From assembly GCA_029256085.1 (NCBI GenBank), contig JAQSYP010000008.1, positions 1 through 64,000 of the forward strand: a DNA stretch of 64,000 bases, written 5' to 3'. Shown here piece by piece: positions 1 to 9,019 of the stretch. Positions within the stretch are counted from its first letter, which is position 1; every line of letters begins with the position of its first letter. The notes under the pieces are model-generated. The model saw nothing but the letters and a program-made list of their open reading frames with translations, was not told where the DNA came from and searched no databases. Position numbers and translations under genes: made by a program. The DNA is from Caryophanales bacterium (GTDB taxonomy: Bacteria; Bacillota; Bacilli; CAJFEE01).

Positions 1-20
1 TCCTGTCCCCGCAACCAAAT

Positions 21-96
21 GGTCCCGTGGTGTAGCGGTTAACATGCCTGCCTGTCACGCAGGAGATCGCCGGTTCGATCCCGGTCGGGACCGCCA
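21..96 (+). tRNA. tRNA-Asp (GTC)
   Basis: A full 76-nt cloverleaf is visible. The acceptor stem pairs GGTCCCG with CGGGACC, the anticodon arm is CCTGC-CTGTCAC-GCAGG with anticodon GTC, the T arm carries GGTTCGATCC, and the 3' CCA is encoded. It decodes Asp GAC/GAU codons. It is probably the last gene of a tRNA run that begins left of the window, since a terminator follows at once. Confidence 0.97.
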
Positions 97-112
97 TTTA
101 TATTATGATCTT

Positions 113-140
113 AAAACGAAACTTATAGTTTCGTTTTTTT
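113..140 (+). terminator. Rho-independent terminator after tRNA-Asp
   Basis: An 11-bp perfect stem, AAAACGAAACT / AGTTTCGTTTT, with a 3-nt loop, is followed by Ts. The same stem core, AAACGAAAC, recurs in the terminator at 620-646. Confidence 0.85.
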
Positions 141-252
141 ATATAAAGAAAAAAATATCATTTGGATTAAAAAAGTCTAGTTTTTGATTAAAAAAAGAAT
201 TCCACTGATTTTCGCAATATGTTTTTTCAAAAATTATTTTATAGGAGAAACT

Positions 253-618
253 ATGATTGATAATTTGAAGGATTTAATGTACGAATTAGAAAGTAGTTTA
301 CTACATAGCGCAACACGAAGCTCGATACAAGAGTTAGATAAATTATTAGCAGAAGAATTCGTTGAATTTGGGAGCTCAGGACGTATATTTACAAAAAATG
401 ATATTATTGAACGTTTACCAATAGAAACGCAAATTAAGTTAGATATAATTGATTTTAATATAAAGATACTTTCACCAGATTTAATACAAACAAAATTTGT
501 TACGAGCAAAAATTCAATAAGTTATCAATTACGCACTTCTATTTGGATAAAAACATTAAATAATAATTGGCAAATGATTTTTCATCAAGGAACCCCTACA
601 AAATCAAAAACAATATAA
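253..618 (+). CDS. DUF4440 / SnoaL-like (NTF2 fold) protein
   Basis: This 121-aa protein looks like the DUF4440 branch of the NTF2-like superfamily: an N-terminal helix with ELDKLLAEEFVEFGSSG followed by alternating strands and a C-terminal W-x-M-I-F-H-Q-G-T-P stretch typical of that fold. Such proteins bind or act on small molecules; no specific function can be assigned. I place the start at the ATG at 253 because AGGAG sits 6 bases upstream; a longer in-frame reading from 184 has no ribosome site. It stands alone between two terminators. Confidence 0.8.
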   Translation: MIDNLKDLMYELESSLLHSATRSSIQELDKLLAEEFVEFGSSGRIFTKNDIIERLPIETQIKLDIIDFNIKILSPDLIQTKFVTSKNSISYQLRTSIWIKTLNNNWQMIFHQGTPTKSKTI

Positions 619-619
619 A

Positions 620-646
620 AAAACGAAACATTAAAGTTTCGTTTTT
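620..646. terminator. Bidirectional terminator between convergent genes
   Basis: Stem AAAACGAAAC / GTTTCGTTTT with an A/T loop, T-rich on both strands. It lies between the 3' ends of the DUF4440 gene and the lipoprotein gene and probably serves both. Confidence 0.8.
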
Positions 647-655
647 AAGTATCAC

Positions 656-1180
656 TTAATTGGCATTAGGAAAAACTCTTCGAACCATATCATCAAATTC
701 ATTAAAAAAGCCTTTAATAGGTTGTCCTGCTCGTATTCTGTCCCCATAATCACCCATACTATTTACAAAATCAGGATTACTTGAGACAAATACGTTACGG
801 ATAGTGTCATCAATAGATTTAACTTGATCTGAGATTTTTGATTCAACATCTTTTCTTAGGTCACCATTTGCTGCATTATTTAGAACAACTGCAACGTAAG
901 CATTATCATTTGTAACTATAACATTTGCATGATTAACTTCTTTTAAGTTCTCAATTTTATTTTGTGCTTCATCTGCCACTTCCATTTTAGATTCAACAGT
1001 ATTTTTTTCGTCTGTGACATCACCGTTATTATCGTCTACTTGATTATTGTTTGCATTTTGGTTGTCTGTAACTTTATTTTTGTCATCATTCATATTATCT
1101 GAAGCATCTTTATCTACACCACAACCAGTAACTAAAGCAATGGATATAAATAATAAAAGGGCACGCTTTACAATTTTCAT
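656..1180 (-). CDS. YhcN/YlaJ family sporulation lipoprotein
   Basis: The 174-aa product starts with a lipoprotein signal peptide (lipobox LVTGC, Cys20) followed by an Asn/Asp-rich low-complexity linker (about residues 24-62). The C-terminal domain contains EAQNKIENLKEVNHANVIVT and a conserved MGDYGDRIRAG segment, as in the YhcN/YlaJ family. Family members are spore-membrane lipoproteins made in the forespore and help germination or outgrowth. A strong AGGAGG lies 7 bases before the ATG. The gene is monocistronic and diverges from tsaE. Family assignment is firm; the exact role is inferred. Confidence 0.85.
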   Translation of the reverse strand: MKIVKRALLLFISIALVTGCGVDKDASDNMNDDKNKVTDNQNANNNQVDDNNGDVTDEKNTVESKMEVADEAQNKIENLKEVNHANVIVTNDNAYVAVVLNNAANGDLRKDVESKISDQVKSIDDTIRNVFVSSNPDFVNSMGDYGDRIRAGQPIKGFFNEFDDMVRRVFPNAN

Positions 1181-1354
1181 TACTTTTCCTCCTAATATTG
1201 AATTCTCCCTTAGAATTTCCGTAATTTATTTTTTTATGTAAAAAGAACCTTACTATCATTAAATTTGCAGACAATATTTTTATCAAAATTAGCTTTAAAT
1301 ATCTAATAAGTGTAAAATAGTTATATAAGAAACACGTGGAGGAAACGTTTTTAA

Positions 1355-1813
1355 ATGGAAAAATATACTTACTTAAGTAAAAGTTCGAATGATACAACTG
1401 AACTTGCATTAAAAATTGGTATGTTATTAGATAAAGGTTCAGTAATTACCTTAGAAGGTGATTTAGGAGCTGGAAAAACTACCTTTACCAAAGGATTAGC
1501 AAAGGGATTACATATAGAACGGAATGTAAATAGTCCTACATTTACAATAATAAAAGAATATAAAGGAAGATTGCCCTTATATCACATGGATGTATATCGA
1601 GTTGAATCTTCAGATGAAGATTTAGGATTTGACGAATATTTCTATGGTGATGGTGTTACTGTTGTAGAATGGGCACACTTAATTGAAGAACAACTTCCTG
1701 AAAATAGATTAGAAATTGTTATAAAAAATATAAATGATAATGAAAGACAGTTTACTTTCTATCCACTTGGAGAAATTTATATAGAGATTTGTAAGGAGAT
1801 TTTTGAATGCTAA
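1355..1813 (+). CDS. tsaE: tRNA threonylcarbamoyladenosine biosynthesis ATPase TsaE
   Basis: This 152-aa protein is the ATPase that, with TsaB and TsaD, installs the threonylcarbamoyl group on A37 of ANN-decoding tRNAs. The P-loop GDLGAGKTT is at residues 35-43, followed by NSPTFTIIKEY and the HMDVYR segment (about 77-82), then VEWAH near 104, all typical of the family. Length is normal. GTGGAGG precedes the ATG. It is the first gene of tsaE-tsaB-rimI-tsaD (B. subtilis ydiB-ydiC-ydiD-gcp) and overlaps tsaB by 7 bases, suggesting translational coupling. Confidence 0.96.
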   Translation: MEKYTYLSKSSNDTTELALKIGMLLDKGSVITLEGDLGAGKTTFTKGLAKGLHIERNVNSPTFTIIKEYKGRLPLYHMDVYRVESSDEDLGFDEYFYGDGVTVVEWAHLIEEQLPENRLEIVIKNINDNERQFTFYPLGEIYIEICKEIFEC

Positions 1814-2502
1814 CATTAGTTATAGATACATCAACAAGCACTTCATGTGTTGCTTTAACAAAGAATGGTAAAATTTTAACTGAATACATATCAAATACTG
1901 ATAAAAACCATTCTGAAACATTAGTTCCTAGAATCGATACAGTATTAAAAAACGCAAATATTAAACCAAAAGATTTATCAAGGATAATTGTTGCAAAAGG
2001 TCCGGGTTCTTATACAGGTGTAAGGATTGGAGTCACAGTAGCTAAAACTTTAGCATGGACTTTAAAGGTGCCTCTTTATAGTATATCTAGCTTAGAAGTG
2101 ATAGCTTCATCAGTCGAGCATTTTCATGGAATAGTAATCCCAATTGTAGATGCTAGAAGAAATACTGTTTATACATCTGCTTTTGAAACTGTAAATGGGA
2201 AACTGAATCAATTAAATGAGGAAACACACGTCTCAATAGAAGAGTGGGCGGGTATCTGGAAAAAAAGTAATAAAAGAGTTCTATGGATTGGATCAGATGT
2301 TTTTAAGTTTAAAGACGTCATTACGGAAATAATGGGAGACCAAGCCATTTTTGCTCCAGAATATTTAAATGTACCTAGGCTATCAAAAATTGAATACATT
2401 TTGGGTAATAGAGATGAAGAAAACATTCATGCATTTGTTCCGGAATATGCGAAATTAGCTGAAGCAGAAGCGAAATGGTTAGAGGCCCAAAATAATAAGT
2501 AG
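1807..2502 (+). CDS. tsaB: tRNA threonylcarbamoyladenosine biosynthesis protein TsaB
   Basis: This 231-aa protein belongs to the ASKHA fold and is the dimerisation partner of TsaD in the t6A transferase complex. It starts with the phosphate-1 loop IDTSTSTSCVAL, and the family hallmark GPGSYTGVRIGV is at residues 65-76. Length matches Bacillus TsaB. It overlaps the end of tsaE and is followed after 9 bases by rimI. Confidence 0.96.
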   Translation: MLTLVIDTSTSTSCVALTKNGKILTEYISNTDKNHSETLVPRIDTVLKNANIKPKDLSRIIVAKGPGSYTGVRIGVTVAKTLAWTLKVPLYSISSLEVIASSVEHFHGIVIPIVDARRNTVYTSAFETVNGKLNQLNEETHVSIEEWAGIWKKSNKRVLWIGSDVFKFKDVITEIMGDQAIFAPEYLNVPRLSKIEYILGNRDEENIHAFVPEYAKLAEAEAKWLEAQNNK

Positions 2503-2511
2503 AGGATCAAA

Positions 2512-2967
2512 ATGACAAATAACTATTATGTAACAAATATGTCTATAGATCATTTACCAGGGGTAATGGCCATCGAAAACACTTCATTTAGCCTTCCTTG
2601 GGATGTAGAGACATATAAGAAAGAAATAGTTTCTAATCAATTTGCACACTACTATGTACTAATTTTTGACGATAAGGTAGTTGCTTATTGTGGATCATGG
2701 ATAGTTTTTGAAGAATGTAGCATTACAACAATTGCAGTACATAAGGATTATCGAGGATTTAAATTTGGTAAAGTACTTTTAAAATTTGTGTTAGAAAGAG
2801 CAAAGTTATTTGGTGCACAAGTAGCTACGTTAGAAGTTAGAATTTCGAATGTTGTTGCGCAAAACATGTATAAATCCCTTGGGTTTAAGAATGGCGGCAT
2901 TCGAAAAAGTTACTATACTGACAATTATGAAGATGCACAAATGATGTGGGTGAATTTATATGAATAA
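2512..2967 (+). CDS. rimI: Ribosomal-protein-alanine N-acetyltransferase RimI
   Basis: This 151-aa GNAT-fold enzyme transfers acetyl from acetyl-CoA to a protein N terminus, classically ribosomal protein S18. Motif A is [20 protein letters not shown]; its RGFKFG loop departs from the usual R-G-x-G-x-G/A at the fourth position. The C-terminal part has [13 protein letters not shown], the standard RimI/GNAT motif B. The gene sits between tsaB and tsaD as in many Firmicutes and overlaps tsaD by 8 bases. The true substrate in Bacilli is less certain than the family name suggests. Confidence 0.92.
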   Translation: MTNNYYVTNMSIDHLPGVMAIENTSFSLPWDVETYKKEIVSNQFAHYYVLIFDDKVVAYCGSWIVFEECSITTIAVHKDYRGFKFGKVLLKFVLERAKLFGAQVATLEVRISNVVAQNMYKSLGFKNGGIRKSYYTDNYEDAQMMWVNLYE

Positions 2968-3985
2968 TAAAAAAGACATACATATACTTGGGATAGAAAC
3001 TAGTTGCGATGAGACTGCAGCAGCTGTCGTTAAAAACGGAAAAGCTATTTTATCAAACATCGTTATGTCACAAATAGATAGCCATAAAAGATTTGGTGGA
3101 GTTGTACCAGAAGTCGCATCTAGGCATCACGTTGAGGTAATCACAGCTGTTATCGAAGAAGCACTTGAGGATGCAGGCTTATCTATAGAAGATATTGATG
3201 GAATTGCTGTTACTGAAGGACCTGGCTTAGTAGGTTCACTGCTTATTGGTATTAATGCAGCAAAGACACTTGCTTTAGTACATGATAAGCCTTTAATTCC
3301 AGTCCATCATATAGCTGGTCATATTTATGCCAATAACTTAGTTGATGACTTAAATTATCCATTATTAGCTTTAGTAGTATCGGGTGGACATACTGAATTA
3401 GTCTTAATAAGAGAAGAAGGCCAATTTGAAGTAATTGGTGAAACTAGGGATGATGCTGCTGGTGAAGCATACGATAAGGTTGCACGTACATTAAACTTGC
3501 CGTATCCAGGTGGTCCCTTACTTGATAAGTTAGCACAAGAAGGAAAACCAAATTACAAACTTCCAATAGCATGGTTAGAACAGAATTCATTCGATTTTAG
3601 TTTTAGTGGGCTAAAATCGGCTGTTATCAATACAGTACATAATATAACACAACGTGGGGAGTTAATTGTCCCAGAAGACTTAGCCGCTAGTTTTCAAGAA
3701 AGCGTTACTGAAGTACTTGTAGAAAAGGCAAAAAGGGCGATGCAGGAGCATAATGTGACCCAACTAGTAGTTGCTGGTGGAGTTGCTGCTAATAAAGGTC
3801 TACGTGAAAAGCTTAAAAACGTTTTAGAGGAAGGACATGGATATAAAGTCACTATTCCACCTCTAAATCTCTGCACCGACAATGCTGCGATGATTGCAGC
3901 AGCTGGAACAATAGCATTTAGAAATAAGAAATTTGCAAGTCTTAATCTTAATGGTGTACCTGGACTTGAGTTAGAATCTATGTAG
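2960..3985 (+). CDS. tsaD: tRNA N6-adenosine threonylcarbamoyltransferase TsaD (Gcp)
   Basis: This 341-aa metalloenzyme transfers threonylcarbamoyl from TC-AMP to A37 of tRNA. The N terminus has [14 protein letters not shown], followed by [13 protein letters not shown] and the metal-binding HHIAGH motif. The glycine-rich [17 protein letters not shown] and C-terminal [11 protein letters not shown] and CTDNAAMIA segments are all in place. Full family length. It is the last gene of the t6A operon, and a DnaA-box cluster lies directly behind it. Confidence 0.97.
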   Translation: MNNKKDIHILGIETSCDETAAAVVKNGKAILSNIVMSQIDSHKRFGGVVPEVASRHHVEVITAVIEEALEDAGLSIEDIDGIAVTEGPGLVGSLLIGINAAKTLALVHDKPLIPVHHIAGHIYANNLVDDLNYPLLALVVSGGHTELVLIREEGQFEVIGETRDDAAGEAYDKVARTLNLPYPGGPLLDKLAQEGKPNYKLPIAWLEQNSFDFSFSGLKSAVINTVHNITQRGELIVPEDLAASFQESVTEVLVEKAKRAMQEHNVTQLVVAGGVAANKGLREKLKNVLEEGHGYKVTIPPLNLCTDNAAMIAAAGTIAFRNKKFASLNLNGVPGLELESM

Positions 3986-4008
3986 CCAGTGCAGGAATGG
4001 GGAAAACT

Positions 4009-4179
4009 TTATCCACAGAGCAGTTAATACTGTTGATAACTTTATTAAACGTTATTATCAAAGACTCTTAACAATGTAATCTTTTTGTGGAAAAGTACCA
4101 TTAAAATTGTGGATAATGTTGATAAGTATGTGTAAATGTTGATATCTTTACGTTTTTCTTTTAAAAAAATTGTGGATAA
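4009..4179. promoter_or_regulatory. DnaA-box cluster downstream of tsaD
   Basis: Three perfect 9-mer DnaA boxes are present: TTATCCACA at 4009-4017 (+), and TGTGGATAA at 4108-4116 and 4171-4179 (minus-strand boxes). One-mismatch copies lie at 4031-4039 and 4117-4125 (TGTTGATAA) and 4086-4094 (TGTGGAAAA). Six boxes within 171 bp is far above chance. From memory, B. subtilis has a DnaA-binding cluster at this same place (gcp), one of several outside oriC that titrate DnaA and delay initiation. There is no dnaA/dnaN neighbourhood here, so this is not the origin. Confidence 0.8.
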
Positions 4180-4207
4180 CCCTCTAAACAATTGTTTAGA
4201 GGGTTTT
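4180..4207 (+). terminator. Terminator of the tsaEBD-rimI operon
   Basis: Perfect palindromic stem CCCTCTAAAC / GTTTAGAGGG around AATT, followed by TTTT. It abuts the last DnaA box. The stretch 4208-4376 ahead of the next gene holds no other feature that I recognise. Confidence 0.85.
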
Positions 4208-4376
4208 ATTAATTGAATACTTCAAAATATTTCATTTCTTCAAAACATTTCTATTTTTGAAACACATTTTCGAACGTTTAATGAAACAATAAACTGTTCT
4301 ATAGATTTACCTCTTTTTTTTGGTAATATTTACTATTAGTTAGTGTGAGTATATTTTAAATGAGGAGACTATATAA

Positions 4377-6143
4377 ATGGTTTATTTTGATTTAGTCTTA
4401 CTACATGCCCCAAGCATATATGATTTTCGTGAAAAGTCACTATTAGCGGGCCCAATTAGTGATGTTGTACCTTCATCACCTGTATTTGAGATGTATCCGA
4501 TCGGTTTAACAAGTATTGCAGATTATCTTGAACGTTTTGGGTTAAAGGTCAAAATAATTAATATTGCCAACAGAATGTTAATGGATCCCTCTTTTAATGT
4601 AGAGAATAAATTAAAAAAAATTAAAGCTAAAGCATTTGGAATTGATTTTCACTGGTTGCCTCATGCACACGGTAGTATTGAATTAGCAAAGATAGTACGC
4701 AAATTACATCCTAATAAGCCAATCATTTTCGGCGGATTATCAGCGACATATTATCATGAAGAATTAATTAAATATCCTTTTATCGATTTCGTTATGCGAG
4801 GAGATTCAACTGAAAAACTAATATTAACATTAATCGATGAAATTAATAATGGAAGTAATGTTTTCTCAGGTATTCCTAATCTAACTTGGAAAAGTGAAGA
4901 TGGTGAAGTACACGTTAACCCATTAACATATGTTCCAGACAACTTAAATGAATTTGATGTTCCAGGGTACCGCTATACGATAAAATCAGTTTTTAAATAT
5001 TTAAATTATAAAGATCCACTCCCGTATAATGGTTGGTTACAGTACCCAAATACCGCAATCTTGACTGCACGGGGATGTACCCAAGGTTGCCTTATTTGTG
5101 GTGGTTCTAAGATAGCATACAAACAAAACTGTAATAGACCTAGACTTGCATTAAGGTCACCTGAAAAACTTGTTGAGGATATAATCTTTATACAAAGATT
5201 CAGTAGGGCACCAATTTTTATTCTTCATGACATCCGTCAAGGAGGAAAAGAGTACGTCGACGAATTCTTAGGACGTCTTAAAAATATTAAGCTGAAAAAC
5301 GAACTCGTATTTGAGTTGTTCCAATATGCTAATGAAAAATTTTTTCAAAAAATAAATGAAGCAGTACCAAAATACAGTATGGAATTAACTTTAGAAACGC
5401 ATGACGAGGACATAAGACGTTATAACGGTAAATTCCGATGTACTAATAAGAAAGTAATAGATTCATTGAATTACGCCTTAAAGCATGGGTGTGCAAAAAT
5501 AGATCTATTTTTTATGGTCGGTATTCCTGAACAAGATTATGCTAGTGCCTTGAAAAATATTGAATTTGTTGAAGAAATTCACAATGCTTGTAATCAGGAT
5601 AAGCGTTTGTCATATTTTGTAGCTCCACTAGCACCATTTTTAGACCCAGCTAGTCCAGCTTTTGAAAATCCTGATTTACATGGATACAAAAAATTCTGCC
5701 TCACTCTTGAAGATCATCGAGAAGCAATTAAAGCACCTTCATGGAAATACATGTTAAGCTATGAAACTAATGCAATGTCGCGTGATGAGATAGTAAATTC
5801 AACTTATGAGTCAGCTAAACTTCTAAATGAATTCAAATATAAATATGATTTGATTAGTGAATTAACGTATAACGATGTCAACAATAAAATTGATGCATCT
5901 ATGAAATACATCGATCAGATTGATAAAATAATGGCTTTACCTGAAGCAGAAAGAGCAGATTCTCTAGCAGAAATCCAAAAAGAAATTGAAGGAATAAATG
6001 AATATAGTATTTGTGGAGAGAATGAGCTGAAATGGGAAGTAAAGAAAAACTACGCCAACTTTATCTCGTTAACAATGGTTGGGATGGAATTATTAATTGA
6101 AGACATAGCGATAAATTTAAAAAGAAAGTTTTCTAAAGTATAA
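4377..6143 (+). CDS. B12-binding domain / radical SAM protein, unknown substrate
   Basis: The 588-aa protein has an N-terminal cobalamin-binding-like Rossmann domain (about residues 1-190, with GIDFHWLPHAHGS near 88-100 and IIFGGLSATYY near 116-126). A radical SAM domain follows, with its 4Fe-4S motif CTQGCLIC (C234, C238, C241). The classic DxHxxG cobalamin motif is not intact. The C-terminal 150 residues are helical and not recognised. B12-radical SAM enzymes are usually methylases or rearrangement enzymes; it resembles the family I know as TIGR04190 (Ta0216-like), a recollection that needs checking. GAGGAG precedes the ATG. It is a lone gene with its own terminator, inserted where B. subtilis has tsaD next to ydiF. 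Confidence 0.85.
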   Translation: MVYFDLVLLHAPSIYDFREKSLLAGPISDVVPSSPVFEMYPIGLTSIADYLERFGLKVKIINIANRMLMDPSFNVENKLKKIKAKAFGIDFHWLPHAHGSIELAKIVRKLHPNKPIIFGGLSATYYHEELIKYPFIDFVMRGDSTEKLILTLIDEINNGSNVFSGIPNLTWKSEDGEVHVNPLTYVPDNLNEFDVPGYRYTIKSVFKYLNYKDPLPYNGWLQYPNTAILTARGCTQGCLICGGSKIAYKQNCNRPRLALRSPEKLVEDIIFIQRFSRAPIFILHDIRQGGKEYVDEFLGRLKNIKLKNELVFELFQYANEKFFQKINEAVPKYSMELTLETHDEDIRRYNGKFRCTNKKVIDSLNYALKHGCAKIDLFFMVGIPEQDYASALKNIEFVEEIHNACNQDKRLSYFVAPLAPFLDPASPAFENPDLHGYKKFCLTLEDHREAIKAPSWKYMLSYETNAMSRDEIVNSTYESAKLLNEFKYKYDLISELTYNDVNNKIDASMKYIDQIDKIMALPEAERADSLAEIQKEIEGINEYSICGENELKWEVKKNYANFISLTMVGMELLIEDIAINLKRKFSKV

Positions 6144-6144
6144 A

Positions 6145-6168
6145 AACTCGGCATTTGCCGAGTTTTTT
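6145..6168 (+). terminator. Terminator after the radical SAM gene
   Basis: Stem ACTCGGC / GCCGAGT with loop ATTT, flanked by As and followed by a run of six Ts. Confidence 0.85.
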
Positions 6169-6180
6169 ATAACTTTGCCG

Positions 6181-6257
6181 ATAAAATTGGTTCTATCGAT
6201 CACAATTGCGGTTCTATCGACCATAATTACGATTCTATCAACCATATTGTCGAAACT
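6181..6257 (-). repeat. 21-bp periodic array, TCGATAGAA type (3 units)
   Basis: Read on the minus strand, units start at 6243 (GGTTGATAGAA), 6222 (GGTCGATAGAA) and 6201 (GATCGATAGAA), exactly 21 bp apart. The anchor AGTTTCGACA (6257 to 6248) precedes the first unit by 14 bp. It lies right behind the 3' end of the ABC-F gene on the same strand. On the minus strand the hairpin ACTCGCTT/AAGTGAGT (about 6257-6276) precedes the anchor and may be that gene's terminator. Confidence 0.8.
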
Positions 6258-6278
6258 CACTTGGGAAAGCGAGTTTTT

Positions 6279-8168
6279 TTATGAAGATAAGCTTTCCCAT
6301 TCATTATATAGTTGATTTAATGCGTCCTTGTTTCTTGCTATCTCTTGTTGATATTCACCTGACTTTATATAATCCTCGTAAACTTCAGGTTTATAAAGCT
6401 CGGTTTCGTAAAATTTAATTAAATCCTCTAATTCACTTATTTTTCCTTCAACTTCCTCTAATCGTCGTTGTCGTTGTCGTTCTAGTTTTTGTAGTTCTTT
6501 CGCTTCGGTATACGAAGTTTTAACAGACTTAACTTCCTCTTTGATAATAGAATTCGCTAATTCTTTTCTTTCTTCAAGTTTATCTAAGTAGTAGTCATAA
6601 TCACCAAGGTATTCTACAATTCCGTTCTCATTAAAATCAAAAACCTTAGAAGCAAGTTTGTTAATAAAGTAACGATCATGAGAAACAAAAAGGATGGTTC
6701 CAGGATAGTCGACTAGCGCATACTCTAATACTTCTTTACTATCTAAATCGAGATGGTTCGTTGGCTCATCAAGAATTAGTAGATTAGCTTTTTGAAGCAT
6801 AAGCTTCGCTAGCGCCAATCTAGCCTTCTCGCCACCGCTCAACTGTGAAACAATTTTAAATACATCATCACCAGAAAATAAAAAGTTACCTAGTACAGTT
6901 CTAATTTGAGTTTCAGGTAGATTAGGATATTCATCCCACAGTTCATTTAAAACTTGTTTATTAGAAGTTAAGTTCGATTGCTCCTGATCATAGTACCCAA
7001 TAGTTACATTTGATCCGAGAATTATCTTTTGTTTTTCGTCATCGTTCTTGCTAGAAACTATTTTCTTAAGGAGGGTTGATTTGCCGACACCATTCGGACC
7101 GATCAACGAAACTGAATCACCTTTATGGAGATATAAATTTAAATTTTTAGCTAAAATAAGATTTTCTGTCACAGCCAAATCAAGATTCTTTATTTTAAGA
7201 ACTTCATTTCCACTTTGCTTGTCTATTTCAAAACTAAATGATGCTTTCTTCACATCTCCAGTAGGGCGATCCATGACTTCTATTTTTTCAAGCTTCTTCC
7301 TACGACTTTGTGCACGTTTTGTAGTAGTAGCTCTGGCGATATTTCTTTGTATAAAATCTTGAAGAGCTGCAACTTCTTTTTGTTGCTTTACATATAAACT
7401 CATTAGCTTAGCATACCTATTTTGTCGTTCCTCAAGATAATAAGAATAGTTTCCATGATATAAATCAATCTCGCCATTTCGTAACTCATATATTTTGGTA
7501 GATACTTTATCTAGAAAATAACGATCATGTGATACTAAAAGTACTGAGCCGTTATAATTGATTAAATATTTTTCAAGCCAACCTAACGTCTCAATATCGA
7601 GATGGTTAGTAGGCTCGTCAAGGATTAATAAATCGGGTTTAGATAATAACAGTTTTCCTAAAGAAAGACGAGTTTTTTGCCCACCACTTAACGTGCTTAT
7701 AGATTTACTAAAATCCTCTTCATAAAACTTGAGCCCGTGTAAAACTGACCTAATATCAGCCTCGTATTGAAATCCGCCAAGATTCTTAAATTTCTCTTGT
7801 AATAGATCATATTCTGATAAGTAACGCTCATTATAGTCCGTTGCAAGTAACCTTTCTATATTACGCATATCCTGCTCAAGCTTGATAACTTCTGAGAAAA
7901 CAGACAACATTTCATCCCAAATTGTATTTTGAGTATTAATTGATGTGGATTGTGCTAAATAGCCAAGTCTAACATCCTTTGGCTTGAAAATCTCACCACT
8001 ATCATATGAGTTCTCACCAGCTATAATTTTTAATAATGTCGTTTTTCCAGCGCCATTCTTTCCGACAAGGGCTATTCTCTCGCGTGTTTGTACTTCTAAT
8101 GAAACATTGTCTAAAACGCAAGTTGCGCCAAAATATTTTGCTATTTTGTTAACTTGTAATAATATCAT
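6279..8168 (-). CDS. ABC-F family ATPase (YdiF type)
   Basis: The 629-aa protein has two ABC domains and no membrane segment. Walker A motifs are GKNGAGKTT (about 36-44) and GPNGVGKST; signatures are LSGGQKTRL and LSGGEKARL; both Walker B regions read LLILDEPTNHLD. The inter-domain linker is rich in Arg/Lys, and a charged coiled-coil tail follows residue 540. ABC-F proteins act on the ribosome rather than in transport. Position next to tsaD and rex matches B. subtilis ydiF. TAAGGAG lies 8 bases before the ATG. Confidence 0.93.
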   Translation of the reverse strand: MILLQVNKIAKYFGATCVLDNVSLEVQTRERIALVGKNGAGKTTLLKIIAGENSYDSGEIFKPKDVRLGYLAQSTSINTQNTIWDEMLSVFSEVIKLEQDMRNIERLLATDYNERYLSEYDLLQEKFKNLGGFQYEADIRSVLHGLKFYEEDFSKSISTLSGGQKTRLSLGKLLLSKPDLLILDEPTNHLDIETLGWLEKYLINYNGSVLLVSHDRYFLDKVSTKIYELRNGEIDLYHGNYSYYLEERQNRYAKLMSLYVKQQKEVAALQDFIQRNIARATTTKRAQSRRKKLEKIEVMDRPTGDVKKASFSFEIDKQSGNEVLKIKNLDLAVTENLILAKNLNLYLHKGDSVSLIGPNGVGKSTLLKKIVSSKNDDEKQKIILGSNVTIGYYDQEQSNLTSNKQVLNELWDEYPNLPETQIRTVLGNFLFSGDDVFKIVSQLSGGEKARLALAKLMLQKANLLILDEPTNHLDLDSKEVLEYALVDYPGTILFVSHDRYFINKLASKVFDFNENGIVEYLGDYDYYLDKLEERKELANSIIKEEVKSVKTSYTEAKELQKLERQRQRRLEEVEGKISELEDLIKFYETELYKPEVYEDYIKSGEYQQEIARNKDALNQLYNEWESLSS

Positions 8169-8344
8169 ATATGTACTCCTTAAACATTCTTTCTTAAGTT
8201 TAAAGGAAAGCTAGTTAAGTATCAATGTTTGTGACGAATGTATGGATAAAAAGAAAACGTTTACATTTATGTAGCGACATATTGAAAATTCTAGGTTATA
8301 TTAGTAGTAGAATACTATATCTAGTATATAGGAGAGGTTAATTG

Positions 8345-8977
8345 ATGGTTAAAAAAAATACCGTTATACCTAAAGCAACAGCAAAAAGGTTACCGTTATA
8401 TTATAGATTTTTTCAAAATTTAAGTCTTTCGGGAAAAGAACGCGTATCTTCAGCTGAAATTAGTGAAGGTTTAAATATTGATTCAGCAACTATTAGAAGA
8501 GATTTATCTTATTTTGGTGCGCTTGGGAAAAAGGGATATGGTTACAACGTTAACTATTTAGTTAGTTTTTTTGCACAGTTACTTCATAAGAATGAGGGAT
8601 CAAGTATTGCACTTATTGGAGTAGGTAACCTTGGGACGGCACTCATAAACTATAACTTAAGAAAAGATGAAAAGACAAAAATAAAGATTGCATTTGATGT
8701 TGATTCTAATAAAATTGGGAAGATAAATGATATTGATGTGTATCATTTAGATCAGCTCGAGGAAAAGCTAATATCAGAAAAAATTGAAGCAGTAATTATG
8801 GCTGTACCGGCGCAATTTGCACAAGACGTTGTCGATAGATTGGCGAATACGAATGTTCGAGGAATTTTGAATTTCTCACCTGTTCGATTAACGGCTCCTA
8901 AAGAAATAAGAGTTCACTATATCGATTTAACTGTTGAACTTCAAGCATTGATGTATTACTTAACCAATTATAAATAA
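8345..8977 (+). CDS. rex: Redox-sensing transcriptional repressor Rex
   Basis: The 210-aa protein senses the NADH/NAD+ ratio and represses fermentative and respiratory genes when NADH is low. The N-terminal winged helix has [20 protein letters not shown] (about 36-55) and [12 protein letters not shown]; the Rossmann domain opens with GVGNLG at 92-97. The C terminus ends [13 protein letters not shown], slightly shorter than B. subtilis Rex. The start is the ATG at 8345, 7 bases after GGAGAGG; a TTG just upstream is less likely. Divergent from the ABC-F gene. Confidence 0.95.
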   Translation: MVKKNTVIPKATAKRLPLYYRFFQNLSLSGKERVSSAEISEGLNIDSATIRRDLSYFGALGKKGYGYNVNYLVSFFAQLLHKNEGSSIALIGVGNLGTALINYNLRKDEKTKIKIAFDVDSNKIGKINDIDVYHLDQLEEKLISEKIEAVIMAVPAQFAQDVVDRLANTNVRGILNFSPVRLTAPKEIRVHYIDLTVELQALMYYLTNYK

Positions 8978-8980
8978 TAA

Positions 8981-9013
8981 AAACGCCCTTGAAATCAATC
9001 CCCAAGGGCGTTT
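8981..9013. terminator. Bidirectional terminator between rex and the CPBP gene
   Basis: Perfect 11-bp stem AAACGCCCTTG / CAAGGGCGTTT. The U tract is better on the minus strand, so it may mainly serve the CPBP gene. Confidence 0.85.
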
Positions 9014-9019
9014 GTTTGA

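Noticed and set aside
4009-4179. Replication origin
   Set aside because: DnaA boxes are present but dnaA, dnaN, rpmH and an AT-rich unwinding element with DnaA-trio context are not.
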